64,000 bases of DNA, taken from assembly GCA_034190875.2 (NCBI GenBank), contig CM067349.1, positions 34,781,071 through 34,845,070 on the forward strand, given 5' to 3'. The notes under the pieces were generated by a model. It worked only from the letters and a program-made list of their open reading frames with translations, was not told the origin of the DNA and ran no database searches. Of this stretch, positions 24,701 through 37,288 are shown one piece after another (position 1 is the first letter of the stretch; each line of letters opens with the position of its first letter). Source of the stretch: Urechis unicinctus (Eukaryota; Annelida; Polychaeta; Xenopneusta; Urechidae). A program made the translations under genes and the position numbers.

Positions 24701-27070
24701 GTGAATGTCGCTGTCTGTGCATTGCCTCACCAGCTAAGCGTCATTATAAGGCATAGATACAGCAGTTTATGGTCCGAAACATAATATTTAATTGCTAAGC
24801 AAACGAAGCATGGAAAGAAAATGACGAACTGCAGTCAAGGAGCTTGATATAGCAATGCTCGAAAAGCTTGCCACTTTCAGTTACATATCTGTTTGCTCTG
24901 TTATCTCAGAATACTTGGCCACCCATACACCTGTTATTCGCATAAGCGGTTAAGTCAAGCATTTCTTTTGAGTCGAGCGGTTGTCAGAGAGCATACCTAC
25001 TGATTGTCATGTGTATGTATAGTCGACTATAAGCAGCATCTGCCATTACGTAATGCGCGTCGGTTATACTGCACAATCGCCAGTACATCTCATGGATCAA
25101 AATCGGCGGGCCCCGTTCTCGGGCCGGTGTTGCCCCATGGATTTTTGGAATGACAGGATTTGAAACTGAACCTTAGAACCTATATGCCAAGAAACTGTAA
25201 CGCAACTAAGTTACGCTTAAACGGGATTTCGACGCCCATAATTACTCCCGCCTATAGTTCATGCATGCATGTTTGTTTGTACCGCCGTTTGAAGATTTTC
25301 GTATATTACTATGGGAAATATTCGACATAAGCGATGGTTGACGGATTTATCTGGCTTCTGCAGTGAAGGTGTACCCGAATCGACTGCCAATAATCTTCAA
25401 ATCCAATTAAGCTATGAAGAAAATGTATACTAAGTTATTGCTTATAAGGCAATATTGGTTGGGAGTCGTCATGCGGGTAGGGGTTGTGAGTAAAATGCCT
25501 TGCCATGTTAAACTGCTTATATAATACTATAAATACTGCTTCTTTGGCGAGTGCGGTTAAAAGAAGTAAGGAGCAGATCCCGCAGTACCTATCTGATGTA
25601 AGGATCAGTTACTAACCACTTTATCAAAGGATATGATCCACAAAATCAATGGTTTGACTTTATCCTTTCCCTTCGCATAAGATAAGGACCTATCTTTACC
25701 ACAGTTTGTGCAGATGGATGACTTTGTTATGAAGAGATAATTAAATGCAGAGTTTGCTATCCAATAGCATAGTTCGGCAAATAATCGTGCAAGGGATTTT
25801 GAAACCTAGTTGTCATTGGTCAAGATTGCTTATTTCTACCGATGATCCTTAGTAATGAAATGTGATATGGTGCACCATCTCTCACATCTTCACCGATAAG
25901 AATAGGGATTTAAACAATACAACATCCTCGCGTAAGATAGCGATACAAAAAGTATCATGATATACGCAACAAAATAGTAAGACTTTTGGCCATTAAATGC
26001 AACACACAAATCTGCTGCTCCACATATCAGTGGAGCAAAATCCATCTTCTCATAAAAATTTAAAAAGTCACATTACCAAATTATATTGATTCTGTTACAA
26101 GTGACTGTGGGATAAATGACAGGCGTTCTTAAAATATAAGTGATGTTAGTACGAGGAAGTCTAGAAGAGTGTTATTGGGAAGCGGAGGCAGAACATTGGA
26201 GAAAACGTGATAGCCAGGAAGGTCGAGTTGCGGGAGTCGAGAAAAAGTAAGCTGGATAATCTAGATTAAGGATTCAAACAACGAATAATTGGCTCTCCGG
26301 AAAGGCAGATACACAAGTGAGAGAGAGAGAGACTGGGTTAATTACACCCTACAACATCCGATTAGTAGAGAGTTGAAACGCAGGGATATATTGGCTTGTA
26401 TTGACTTTCTCGCGGAGCGTGATGTTCTGTCGGACATTAAAGGGAGTTATTTTTGTTAGGAGAGCTTGGGGCCTACGATCTGGTTACTGATAACCCGCTA
26501 GACGTTTAGTTTGTCTGGCGAACAAGTTAAGTCGAAGTTACCGGATTTCCTATAGTTCTACCCTAATTTCTTCGGACCAGCATAGAGTGTTAGTTATGTG
26601 TTTCAATCCAAATGAGGAAAGGGAGGAAGAGGGGTAACGTGGAAAGTCTGATACCCTTAGACATCCCCCCACCGCTGGATACGGGTCAGAGTGGGCGTGG
26701 GGAATTCGATATGATTCTTAATTGTTGTGCGACAGCGTCGGATTGTGAACTATAGTGGTATTCATCACTGCAGAATGATATGTAACTACTCCCCTAAAGC
26801 AAGTGTTGCTGATTCACATATGCTTTGGTAGCGTTGGATTATGATATCAGCCATGCTTCACGAAAATTAGATGACGCACGAATGATCCCTGAACAAATCC
26901 GGTTTCAGCTCTGGCTGCCTACATGATTCAAAAGTAATAAATAGTTGCAATTGACCAAAAGCGCAGTTATTTTCCAAAATTCGTATTATCTGAAATCGAA
27001 CGGCGCGGAAATTTTGGATCTCGGCACAAGCAGTTGAAACAATGATTAGTTTGCTAATACGGTCTGAACT
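21721..27070. other. Low-copy spacer, no gene seen
   Basis: About 5.3 kb with no clear partner elsewhere in the window. A weak resemblance to R2 exists around 21,985-22,060 ('aaacaggcatggtggcc' against 'aaacaggcactatggcc' at 20,508). A small GC-rich spot with opposed 'gggcccc' and 'cgggcc' lies at about 25,108-25,127. All frames are shorter than 80 codons and show no recognisable domain. Short exons of an intron-rich gene cannot be excluded by eye. Confidence 0.45.
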
Positions 27071-27350
27071 TTTCAAGCCATATTGTATTTATATCAGGGT
27101 TCGTTTTGTTTAACCACAAAGAGACCACTCTAGAGGTTTATAATGTTAGTCATTGTAAGTAGATCGTATGTAGTCGTCGTTGAGTTTGATAGGCGCCTCA
27201 TCCAATTTTGCAATAAAGTCGTGAATATTTACACTGCAAATTTTCGCTTCCTTTTGTTGATCAAGGATATAACACGGCGTTTATTTACATCAGATAAAGC
27301 ACCTTCATTTCAGGTCAGGCTGACGATAACATTCCCCTTTGCCAAGAAAT
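27071..27350 (+). repeat. Left flank of the satellite array
   Basis: This stretch occurs once before the array and is related to 63,345-63,620: 'gtttaaccacaaa' vs 'gttttaccaaaaa', 'agatcgtatgtagtc' vs 'agatcatatgtaggt', 'cccctttgccaagaaatg' vs 'cccctcttgccacgggaatg'. The flank-plus-first-unit arrangement is therefore shared with the right end of the window, which argues that the array start is part of the older duplicated block. Confidence 0.65.
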
Positions 27351-28601
27351 GTAAGGGTGCTTCTCTCCGACCCTCAAATCTAATCATCACCTCTAGTACA
27401 AGAAATAACATGACCCGACTCGCAGTATCACACTGCGTCATTCGCAAATTCCCCTTAAAGTCTAGATATTTTGATGTAACAGTCTCATAATGGTCCCAAA
27501 ACAAACATATATAAGGTTGATAAGATTTTATGCATCAAATGGGATCGATTATTGTGAATGTCTCCCTCGTCTTACTTTTGCTTTGGGGGTCAACCAGCGT
27601 AGCCTGATAAATATCGTTGCTATAGGGTCAATGCGATGCCGGGAAGACAAAACTACTCCGCTTGCACGACATGCGCACATAATCGCATCCTTGCAATGTG
27701 CAAAACAATACCCTTGTTCATGATTAGATTCCACTTTTAATTGTTTTACATTGCCTGTTGGCTAGTACTGTTATGCCCTTCTGTCACAATTCTACGCACT
27801 AACGCAAGAGCGCACAGTGTCTCATGCTTCTACAAGGCTCATTATGAACATCGATGCTTTGGAAGAATGCATGCATCATCAGCCAGCTAGTTTGATGCGA
27901 TTGGGTTGACCATACTTGTAGGCAATTTCATGATTCCTACTAAGCAGATTTTGATTTACGTTTGTAATTGTCTTCTTCATAGAGAATCCACCCAGTACAA
28001 GATGTTATAGTTATGCATTTACTCAATGACGGTATTATACTAAGATTAATGAAGCTGTTACGTTGTATTTCATCAAAATGACAAGTATATGTCACCATCA
28101 TCAATGTTCTTAACCTAATGCCTATCATTGGGGGCCTAATTACTAGTTCTATATCGATTGCTCGACATATAATGATTCAATACATTTCACTACACATGCA
28201 ACATCAGTTTAGGGTGAATAAAAGAAGTACATGCGTGCATTAAACTAACTTGTGTAGGAACTTGCGCAGCTTGACAGTGACCAATGTCAATGTACTCTTA
28301 TTATGCTGTTTTCATCATAAAACTCGATAAACCAAATGAATTGCATTTCAATTCAAACGACAACTTATAGGCATCTCCCCTGGCTGCCCTCTTCTTCTCC
28401 ATGAAAGCAACTTATCAATCACAGTGAGAACGGACTATGTTTTGCAGATGTATTGCAGAAGTTGATCGGATTGATCTGAATAATATCTCTAATCTAGAGA
28501 ACTCTAAATAGGTTACGTACAATTTAGTTGAAAAAAAGGCTTTGTGTATGACGTGTTCTAGTACATAAAAGCGTGCCGCATTGCTAAGGTTATTGCCATT
28601 T
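27351..28601 (+). repeat. Satellite unit 1, alpha variant
   Basis: Alpha-specific sites: 'tggtcccaaaacaaac' (27,492), 'gtctccctcgtc', 'gatgctttggaa' (27,853), 'actcaatgacggt' (28,021), 'gttacgttgtattt' and 'gattgctcgac'. A 115-codon frame (27,143-27,490) runs from the flank into this unit; no motifs were recognised. Confidence 0.95.
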
Positions 28602-29850
28602 GTAAGGGTGCTTCTCTCCGACCCTCAAATCTAATCATCACCTCTAGTACAAGAAATAGCATGACCCGACTCGCAGTATCACACTGCGTCATTCGCAAAT
28701 TCCCCTTAAAGTCTAGATATTTTGATGTAACAGTCTCATAATGGTCCTACGCAAACATATATAAGGTTGATAAGATTTTATGCATCAAATGGGATCGATT
28801 ATTGTGAATGTCTCGCTCGTCTTACTTTTGCTCTTGGGGTCAACCAGTGTAGCCTGATAAATATCGTTGCTATAGGGTCAATGCGATGCCGGGAAGACAA
28901 AACTACTCCGCTTGCACGACATGCGCACATAATCGCATCCTTGCAATGTGCAAAACAATACCCTTGTTCATGATTAGATTCCACTTTTAATTGTTTTACA
29001 TTGCCTGTTGGCTAGTACTGTTATGCCCTTCTGTCACAATTCTACGCACTAACGCAAGAGCGCACAGTGTCTCATGCTTCTACAAGGCTCATTATGAACA
29101 TCGATGCTTCGGAAGAATGCATGCATCATCAGCCAGCTAGTTTGATGCGATTGGGTTGACCATACTTGTAGGCAATTTCATGATTCCTACTAAGCAGATT
29201 TTGATTTACGTTTGTAATTGTCTTCTTCATAGAGAATCCACCCAGTACAAGATGTTATAGTTATGCATTTACTCGATGAATGTATTATACTAAGATTAAT
29301 GCAGCTGTTAAGTTTTATTTCATCAAAATGACAAGTATATGTCACCATCATCAATGTTCTTAACCTAATGCCTATCATTGGGGCCTAATTACTAGTTCTA
29401 TATCGATTGATCGACATATAATGATTCAATACATTTCACTACACATGCAACATCAGTTTAGGGTGAATAAAAGAAGTACATGCGTGCATTAAACTAACTT
29501 GTGTAGGAACTTGCGCAGCTTGACAGTGACCAATGTCAATGTACTCTTAATATGCTGTTTTCATCATAAAACTCGATAAACCAAATGAATTGCATTTCAA
29601 TTCAAACGACAACTTATAGGCATCTCCCCTGGCTGCCCTCTTCTTCTCCATGAAAGCAACTTATCAATCACAGTGAGAACGGACTATGTTTTGCAGATGT
29701 ATTGCAGAAGTTGATCGGATTGATCTGAATAATATCTCTAATCTAGAGAACTCTAAATAGGTTACGTACAATTTAGTTGAAAAAAAGGCTTTGTGTATGA
29801 CGTGTTCTAGTACATAAAAGCGTGCCGCATTGCTAAGGTTATTGCCATTT
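28602..29850 (+). repeat. Satellite unit 2, beta variant
   Basis: Beta-specific sites: 'tggtcctacgcaaac', 'gtctcgctcgtc', 'gatgcttcggaa', 'actcgatgaatgt', 'gttaagttttattt' and 'gattgatcgac'. It reads 'ccttgcaatgtg', shared with unit 6 rather than units 3 and 7. Confidence 0.95.
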
Positions 29851-31100
29851 GTAAGGGTGCTTCTCTCCGACCCTCAAATCTAATCATCACCTCTAGTACA
29901 AGAAATAGCATGACCCGACTCGCAGTATCACACTGCGTCATTCGCAAATTCCCCTTAAAGTCTAGATATTTTGATGTAACAGTCTCATAATGGTCCTACG
30001 CAAACATATATAAGGTTGATAAGATTTTATGCATCAAATGGGATCGATTATTGTGAATGTCTCGCTCGTCTTACTTTTGCTCTTGGGGTCAACCAGTGTA
30101 GCCTGATAAATATCGTTGCTATAGGGTCAATGCGATGCCGGGAAGACAAAACTACTCCGCTTGCACGACATGCGCACATAATCGCATCCTTACAATGTGC
30201 AAAACAATACCCTTGTTCATGATTAGATTCCACTTTTAATTGTTTTACATTGCCTGTTGGCTAGTACTGTTATGCCCTTCTGTCACAATTCTACGCACTA
30301 ACGCAAGAGCGCACAGTGTCTCATGCTTCTACAAGGCTCATTATGAACATCGATGCTTCGGAAGAATGCATGCATCATCAGCCAGCTAGTTTGATGCGAT
30401 TGGGTTGACCATACTTGTAGGCAATTTCATGATTCCTACTAAGCAGATTTTGATTTACGTTTGTAATTGTCTTCTTCATAGAGAATCCACCCAGTACAAG
30501 ATGTTATAGTTATGCATTTACTCGATGAATGTATTATACTAAGATTAATGCAGCTGTTAAGTTTTATTTCATCAAAATGACAAGTATATGTCACCATCAT
30601 CAATGTTCTTAACCTAATGCCTATCATTGGGGGCCTAATTACTAGTTCTATATCGATTGATCGACATATAATGATTCAATACATTTCACTACACATGCAA
30701 CATCAGTTTAGGGTGAATAAAAGAAGTACATGCGTGCATTAAACTAACTTGTGTAGGAACTTGCGCAGCTTGACAGTGACCAATGTCAATGTACTCTTAA
30801 TATGCTGTTTTCATCATAAAACTCGATAAACCAAATGAATTGCATTTCAATTCAAACGACAACTTATAGGCATCTCCCCTGGCTGCCCTCTTCTTCTCCA
30901 TGAAAGCAACTTATCAATCACAGTGAGAACGGACTATGTTTTGCAGATGTATTGCAGAAGTTGATCGGATTGATCTGAATAATATCTCTAATCTAGAGAA
31001 CTCTAAATAGGTTACGTACAATTTAGTTGAAAAAAAGGCTTTGTGTATGACGTGTTCTAGTACATAAAAGCGTGCCGCATTGCTAAGGTTATTGCCATTT
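29851..31100 (+). repeat. Satellite unit 3, beta variant
   Basis: Beta sites as in unit 2, but 'ccttacaatgtg', shared with units 4 and 7. Differs from unit 2 at very few positions. Confidence 0.95.
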
Positions 31101-32301
31101 GTAAGGGTGCTTCTCTCCGACCCTCAAATCTAATCATCACCTCTAGTACAAGAAATAGCATGACCCGACTCGCAGTATCACACTGCGTCATTCGCAAATT
31201 CCCCTTAAAGTCTAGATATTTTGATGTAACAGTCTCATAATGGTCCTACGCAAACATATATAAGGTTGATAAGATTTTATGCATCAAATGGGATCGATTA
31301 TTGTGAATGTCTCGCTCGTCTTACTTTTGCTCTTGGGGTCAACCAGTGTAGCCTGATAAATATCGTTGCTATAGGGTCAATGCGATGCCGGGAAGACAAA
31401 ACTACTCCTCCGCTTGCACGACATGCGCACATAATCGCATCCTTACAATGTGCAAAACAATACCCTTGTTCATGATTAGATTCCACTTTTAAATTGTTTT
31501 ACATTGCCTGTTGGCTAGTACTGTTATGCCCTTCTGTCACAATTCTACGCACTAACGCAAGAGCGCACAGTGTCTCATGCTTCTACAAGGCTCATTATGA
31601 ACATCGATGCTTCGGAAGAATGCATGCATCATCAGCCAGCTAGTTTGATGCGATTGGGTTGACCATACTTGTAGGCAATTTCATGATTCCTACTAAGCAG
31701 ATTTTGATTTACGTTTGTAATTGTCTTCTTCATAGAGAATCCACCCAGTACAAGATGTTATAGTTATGCATTTACTCGATGAATGTATTATACTAAGATT
31801 AATGCAGCTGTTAAGTTTTATTTCATCAAAATGACAAGTATATGTCACCATCATCAATGTTCTTAACCTAATGCCTATCATTGGGGGCCTAATTACTAGT
31901 TCTATATCGATTGATCGACATATAATGATTCAATACATTTCACTACACATGCAACATCAGTTTAGGGTGAATAAAAGAAGTACATGCGTTGCGTGCATTA
32001 AACTAACTTGTGTAGGAACTTGCGCAGCTTGACAGTGACCAATGTCAATGTACTCTTAATATGCTGTTTTCATCATAAAACTCGATAAACCAAATGAATT
32101 GCATTTCAATTCAAACGACAACTTAAAGGCATCTCCCCTGGCTGCCCTCTTCTTCTCCATGAAAAAGCAACTTATCAATCACAGTGAGAACGGGACTATG
32201 TTTTGCAGATGTATTGCAGAAGTTGATCGGATTGATCTGAATAATATCTCTAATCTAGAGAACTCTAAATAGGTTAACGTACAATTTAGTTGAAAAAAAG
32301 G
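31101..32301 (+). repeat. Satellite unit 4, beta variant, right end deleted
   Basis: Beta sites are present. It has 'acttaaaggcatc' where most units have 'acttataggcatc'; unit 8 shares this change. Many small extra bases occur ('actcctccgc', 'catgcgttgcgtgc', 'gaaaaagcaac', 'cgggactatg', 'ggttaacgtac'). The last part of the unit and the first 50 or so bases of the next are missing: 'gaaaaaaaggc' runs straight into 'atcacctcta'. Confidence 0.93.
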
Positions 32302-33525
32302 CATCACCTCTAGATACAAGAAATAACCAGGACCCGACTCGCAGTATCACACTGCGTCATTCGCAAATTCCCCTTAAAGTCTAGATATTTTTGATGTAAC
32401 AGTCTCATAATGGTCCCAAAACAAACATATATAAGGTTGATAAGATTTTATGCATCAAATGGGATCGATTATTGTGAATGTCTCCCTCGTCTTACTTTTG
32501 CTTTGGGGTCAACCAGCCGTAGCCTGATAAATATCGTTGCTATAGGGTCAATGCGATGCCGCCGGGAAGACAAAACTACTCCGCGCTGCACGACATGCGC
32601 ACATAATCGCATCCTTGCAATGTGCAAAACAATACCCTTGTTCATGATTAGATTCCACTTTTAATTGTTTTACATTGCCTGTTGGCTAGTACTGTTATGC
32701 CCTTCTGTCACAATTCTACGCACTAACGCGCAAGAGCGCACAGTGTCTCATGCTTCTACAAGGCTCATTATGAACATCGATGCTTTGGAAGAATGCATGC
32801 ATCATCAGCCAGCTAGTTTGATGCGATTGGGTTGACCATACTTGTAGGCAATTTCATGATTCCTACTAAGCAGATTTTGATTTACGTTTGTAATTGTCTT
32901 CTTCATAGAGAATCCACCCAGTACAAGATGTTATAGTTATGCATTTACTCAATGACGGTATTATACTAAGATTAATGAAGCTGTTACGTTGTATTTCATC
33001 AAAATGACAAGTATATGTCACCATCATCAATGTTCTTAACCTAATGCCTATCATTGGGGGCCTAATTACTAGTTCTATATCGATTGCTCGACATATAATG
33101 ATTCAATACATTTCACTACACATGCAACATCAGTTTAGGGTGAATAAAAGAAGTACATGCGTGCATTAAACTAACTTGTGTAGGAACTTGCGCAGCTTGA
33201 CAGTGACCAATGTCAATGTACTCTTATATGCTGTTTTCATCATAAAACTCGATAAACCAAATGAATTGCATTTCAATTCAAACGACAACTTATAGGCATC
33301 TCCCCTGGCTGCCCTCTTCTTCTCCATGAAAGCAACTTATCAATCACAGTGAGAACGGACTATGTTTTGCAGATGTATTGCAGAAGTTGATCGGATTGAT
33401 CTGAATAATATCTCTAATCTAGAGAACTCTAAATAGGTTACGTACAATTTAGTTGAAAAAAAGGCTTTGTGTATGACGTGTTCTAGTACATAAAAGCGTG
33501 CGCATTGCTAAGGTTATTGCCATTT
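32302..33525 (+). repeat. Satellite unit 5, alpha variant, left end deleted
   Basis: Alpha sites return ('tggtcccaaaacaaac', 'gtctccctcgtc', 'gatgctttggaa', 'actcaatgacggt'). The first part carries small duplications relative to unit 1 ('gatgccgccggga', 'tccgcgctgcac', 'aacgcgcaagagcg'), after which it is clean. Confidence 0.94.
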
Positions 33526-34777
33526 GTAAGGGTGCTTCTCTCCGACCCTCAAATCTAATCATCACCTCTAGTACAAGAAATAGCATGACCCGACTCGCAG
33601 TATCACACTGCGTCATTCGCAAATTCCCCTTAAAGTCTAGATATTTTGATGTAACAGTCTCATAATGGTCCTACGCAAACATATATAAGGTTGATAAGAT
33701 TTTATGCATCAAATGGGATCGATTATTGTGAATGTCTCGCTCGTCTTACTTTTGCTCTTGGGGTCAACCAGTGTAGCCTGATAAATATCGTTGCTATAGG
33801 GTCAATGCGATGCCGGGAAGACAAAAACTACTCCGCTTGCACGACATGCGCACATAATCGCATCCTTGCAATGTGCAAAACAATACCCTTGTTCATGATT
33901 AGATTCCACTTTTAATTGTTTTACATTGCCTGTTGGCTAGTACTGTTATGCCCTTCTGTCACAATTCTACGCACTAACGCAAGAGCGCACAGTGTCTCAT
34001 GCTTCTACAAGGCTCATTATGAACATCGATGCTTCGGAAGAATGCATGCATCATCAGCCAGCTAGTTTGATGCGATTGGGTTGACCATACTTGTAGGCAA
34101 TTTCATGATTCCTACTAAGCAGATTTTGATTTACGTTTGTAATTGTCTTCTTCATAGAGAATCCACCCAGTACAAGATGTTATAGTTATGCATTTACTCG
34201 ATGAATGTATTATACTAAGATTAATGCAGCTGTTAAGTTTTATTTCATCAAAATGACAAGTATATGTCACCATCATCAATGTTCTTAACCTAATGCCTAT
34301 CATTGGGGGCCTAATTACTAGTTCTATATCGATTGATCGACATATAATGATTCAATACATTTCACTACACATGCAACATCAGTTTTAGGGTGAATAAAAG
34401 AAGTACATGCGTGCATTAAACTAACTTGTGTAGGAACTTGCGCAGCTTTGACAGTGACCAATGTCAATGTACTCTTAATATGCTGTTTTCATCATAAAAC
34501 TCGATAAACCAAATGAATTGCATTTCAATTCAAACGACAACTTATAGGCATCTCCCCTGGCTGCCCTCTTCTTCTCCATGAAAGCAACTTATCAATCACA
34601 GTGAGAACGGACTATGTTTTGCAGATGTATTGCAGAAGTTGATCGGATTGATCTGAATAATATCTCTAATCTAGAGAACTCTAAATAGGTTACGTACAAT
34701 TTAGTGAAAAAAAGGCTTTGTGTATGACGTGTTCTAGTACATAAAAGCGTGCCGCATTGCTAAGGTTATTGCCATTT
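33526..34777 (+). repeat. Satellite unit 6, beta variant
   Basis: Beta sites with 'ccttgcaatgtg' as in unit 2. Single-base gains ('acaaaaactac', 'cagttttaggg', 'cagctttgac') and a loss ('agcgtgcgcatt' just before its start) break the short frames seen in other units. Confidence 0.95.
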
Positions 34778-36031
34778 GTAAGGGTGCTTCTCTCCGACCC
34801 TCAAATCTAATCATCACCTCTAGTACAAGAAATAGCATGACCCGACTCGCAGTATCACACTGCGTCATTCGCAAATTCCCCTTAAAGTCTAGATATTTTG
34901 ATGTAACAGTCTCATAATGGTCCCACGCAAACATATATAAGGTTGATAAGATTTTATGCATCAAATGGGATCGATTATTGTGAATGTCTCGCTCGTCTTA
35001 CTTTTGCTCTTGGGGTCAACCAGTGTAGCCTGATAAATATCGTTGCTATAGGGTCAATGCGATGCCGGGAAGACAAAACTACTCCGCTTGCACGACATGC
35101 GCACATAATCGCATCCTTACAATGTGCAAAACAATACCCTTGTTCATGATTAGATTCCACTTTTAATTGTTTTACATTGCCTGTTGGCTAGTACTGTTAT
35201 GCCCTTCTGTCACAATTCTACGCACTAACGCAAGAGCGCACAGTGTCTCATGCTTCTACAAGGCTCATTATGAACATCGATGCTTCGTAAGAATGCATGC
35301 ATCATCAGCCAGCTAGTTTGATGCGATTGGGTTGACCATACTTGTAGGCAATTTCATGATTCCTACTAAGCAGATTTTGATTTACGTTTGTAATTGTCTT
35401 CTTCATAGAGAATCCACCCAGTACAAGATGTTATAGTTATGCATTTACTCAATGAATGTATTATACTAAGATTAATGCAGCTGTTAAGTTTTATTTCATA
35501 AAAAATGACAAGTATATGTCACCATCATCAATGTTCTTAACCTAATGCCTATCATTGGGGGCCTAATTACTAGTTCTATATCGATTGATCGACATATAAT
35601 GATTCAATACATTTCACTACACATGCAACATCAGTTTAGGGTGAATAAAAGAAGTACATGCGTGCATTAAACTAACTTGTGTAGGAACTTGCGCAGCTTG
35701 ACAGTGACCAATGTCAATGTACTCTTAATATGCTGTTTTCATCATAAAACTCGATAAACCAAATGAATTGCATTTCAATTCAAAACGACAACTTATAGGC
35801 ATCTCCCCTGGCTGCCCTCTTCTTCTTCTCCATGAAAGCAACTTATCAATCACAGTGAGAACGGACTATGTTTTGCAGATGTATTGCGAAGTTGATCGGA
35901 TTGATCTGAATAATATCTCTAATCTAGAGAACTCTAAATAGGTTACGTACAATTTAGTTGAAAAAAAATCTTTGTGTATGACGTGTTCTAGTACATAAAA
36001 GCGTGCCGCATTGCTAAGGTTATTGCCATTT
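34778..36031 (+). repeat. Satellite unit 7, beta variant
   Basis: Beta sites, with 'ccttacaatgtg' as in unit 3. Private changes include 'tggtcccacgc', 'gatgcttcgtaag', an extra 'ttc' in the 'cttcttcttctcc' run and 'gaaaaaaaatctttg', the last shared with unit 8. It has one alpha-like base in 'actcaatgaatgt'. Confidence 0.95.
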
Positions 36032-37288
36032 GTAAGGGTGCTTCTCTCCGACCCTCAAATCTAATCATCACCTCTAGTACAAGAAATAGCATGACCCGAC
36101 TCGCAGTATCACACTGCGTCATTCGCAGATTCCCCTTAAAGTCTAGATATTTTGATGTAACAGTCTCATAATGGTCCTACGCAAACATATATAAGGTTGA
36201 TAAGATATTATGCATCAAATGGGATCGATTATTGTGAATGTCTCGCTCGTCTTACTTTTGCTCTTGGGGTCAACCAGTGTAGCCTGATAAATATCGTTGC
36301 TATAGGGTCAATGCGATGCCGGGAAGACAAAACTACTCCGCTTGCACGACATGCGCACATAATCGCATCCTTGCAATGTGCAAAACAATACCCTTGTTCA
36401 TGATTAGATTCCACTTTTAATTGTTTTACATTGCCTGTTGGCTAGTACTGTTATGCCCTTCTGTCACAATTCTACGCACTAACACAAGAGCGCACAGTGT
36501 CTCATGCTTCTACAAGGCTCATTATGAACATCGATGCTTCGGAAGAATGCATGCATCATCAGCCAGCTAGTTTGATGCGATTGGGGTTGACCATACTTGT
36601 AGGCAATTTCATGATTCCTACTAAGCAGATTTTGATTTACGTTTGTAATTGTCTTCTTCATAGAGAATCCACCCAGTACAAGATGTTATAGTTATGCATT
36701 TACTCGATGAATGTATTATACTAAGATTAATGCAGCTGTTACGTTGTATTTCATCAAAATGACAAGTATATGTCACCATCATCAATGTTCTTAACCTAAT
36801 GCCTATCATTGGGGGCCTAATTACTAGTTCTATATCGATTGATCGACATATAATGATTCAATACATTTCACTACACATGCAACATCAGTTTAGGGTGAAT
36901 AAAAGAAGTACATGCGTGCATTAAACTAACTTGTGTAGGAACTTGCGCAGCTTGACAGTGACCAATGTCAATGTACTCTTAATATGCTGTTTTCATCACA
37001 AAACTCGATAAACCAAATGAATTGCATTTCAATTCAAACGACAACTTAAAAGCATCTCCCCTGGCTGCCCTCTTCTTCTCCATGAAAGCAACTTATCAAT
37101 CACAGTGAGAACGGACTATGTTTTGCAGATGTATTGCAGAAGTTGATCGGATTGATCTGAATAATATCTCTAATCTAGAGAACTCTAAATAGGTTACGTA
37201 CAATTTAGTTGAAAAAAAATCTTTGTGCATGACGTGTTCTAGTACATAAAAGCGTGCCGCATTGCTAAGGTTATTGCTGCCATTTGTA
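36032..37288 (+). repeat. Satellite unit 8, beta with a short alpha-like patch
   Basis: Mostly beta, but at about 36,735-36,750 it reads 'gttacgttgtattt', the alpha form, directly after the beta form 'actcgatgaatgt'. This is what gene conversion or unequal exchange between variants would leave. It shares 'acttaaaagcatc' with unit 4. The array ends here. Confidence 0.94.

Larger units (their letters stand above)
27351..37288 (+). repeat. Satellite-like tandem array, eight units of about 1.25 kb
   Basis: Counting from 'gtaagggtgcttctctccga', units start at 27,351, 28,602, 29,851, 31,101, 32,302 (start deleted), 33,526, 34,778 and 36,032; intact periods are 1,249-1,254 bp. The array ends at about 37,288 in 'gccatttgta', where the next unit would begin. 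Units are nearly identical except at diagnostic sites that split them into alpha (units 1 and 5) and beta (2, 3, 4, 6, 7, 8), giving a four-unit higher-order period. Frames of 60-84 codons recur on both strands simply because the DNA recurs; frameshifting indels in some units argue against coding. Confidence 0.97.

Noticed and set aside
25105..25130. GC-rich inverted phrase in the spacer
   Set aside because: Too short and imperfect to call a terminator or other site in a eukaryotic setting.
27490..28128. Repeated 60-84-codon frames in every satellite unit
   Set aside because: They recur because the DNA recurs, lie on both strands, and are broken by indels in units 5 and 6; no start context or motif supports them.
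27351..37288. CRISPR-like array
   Set aside because: The repeat period is 1.25 kb with no short repeat-spacer pattern; it is a satellite.
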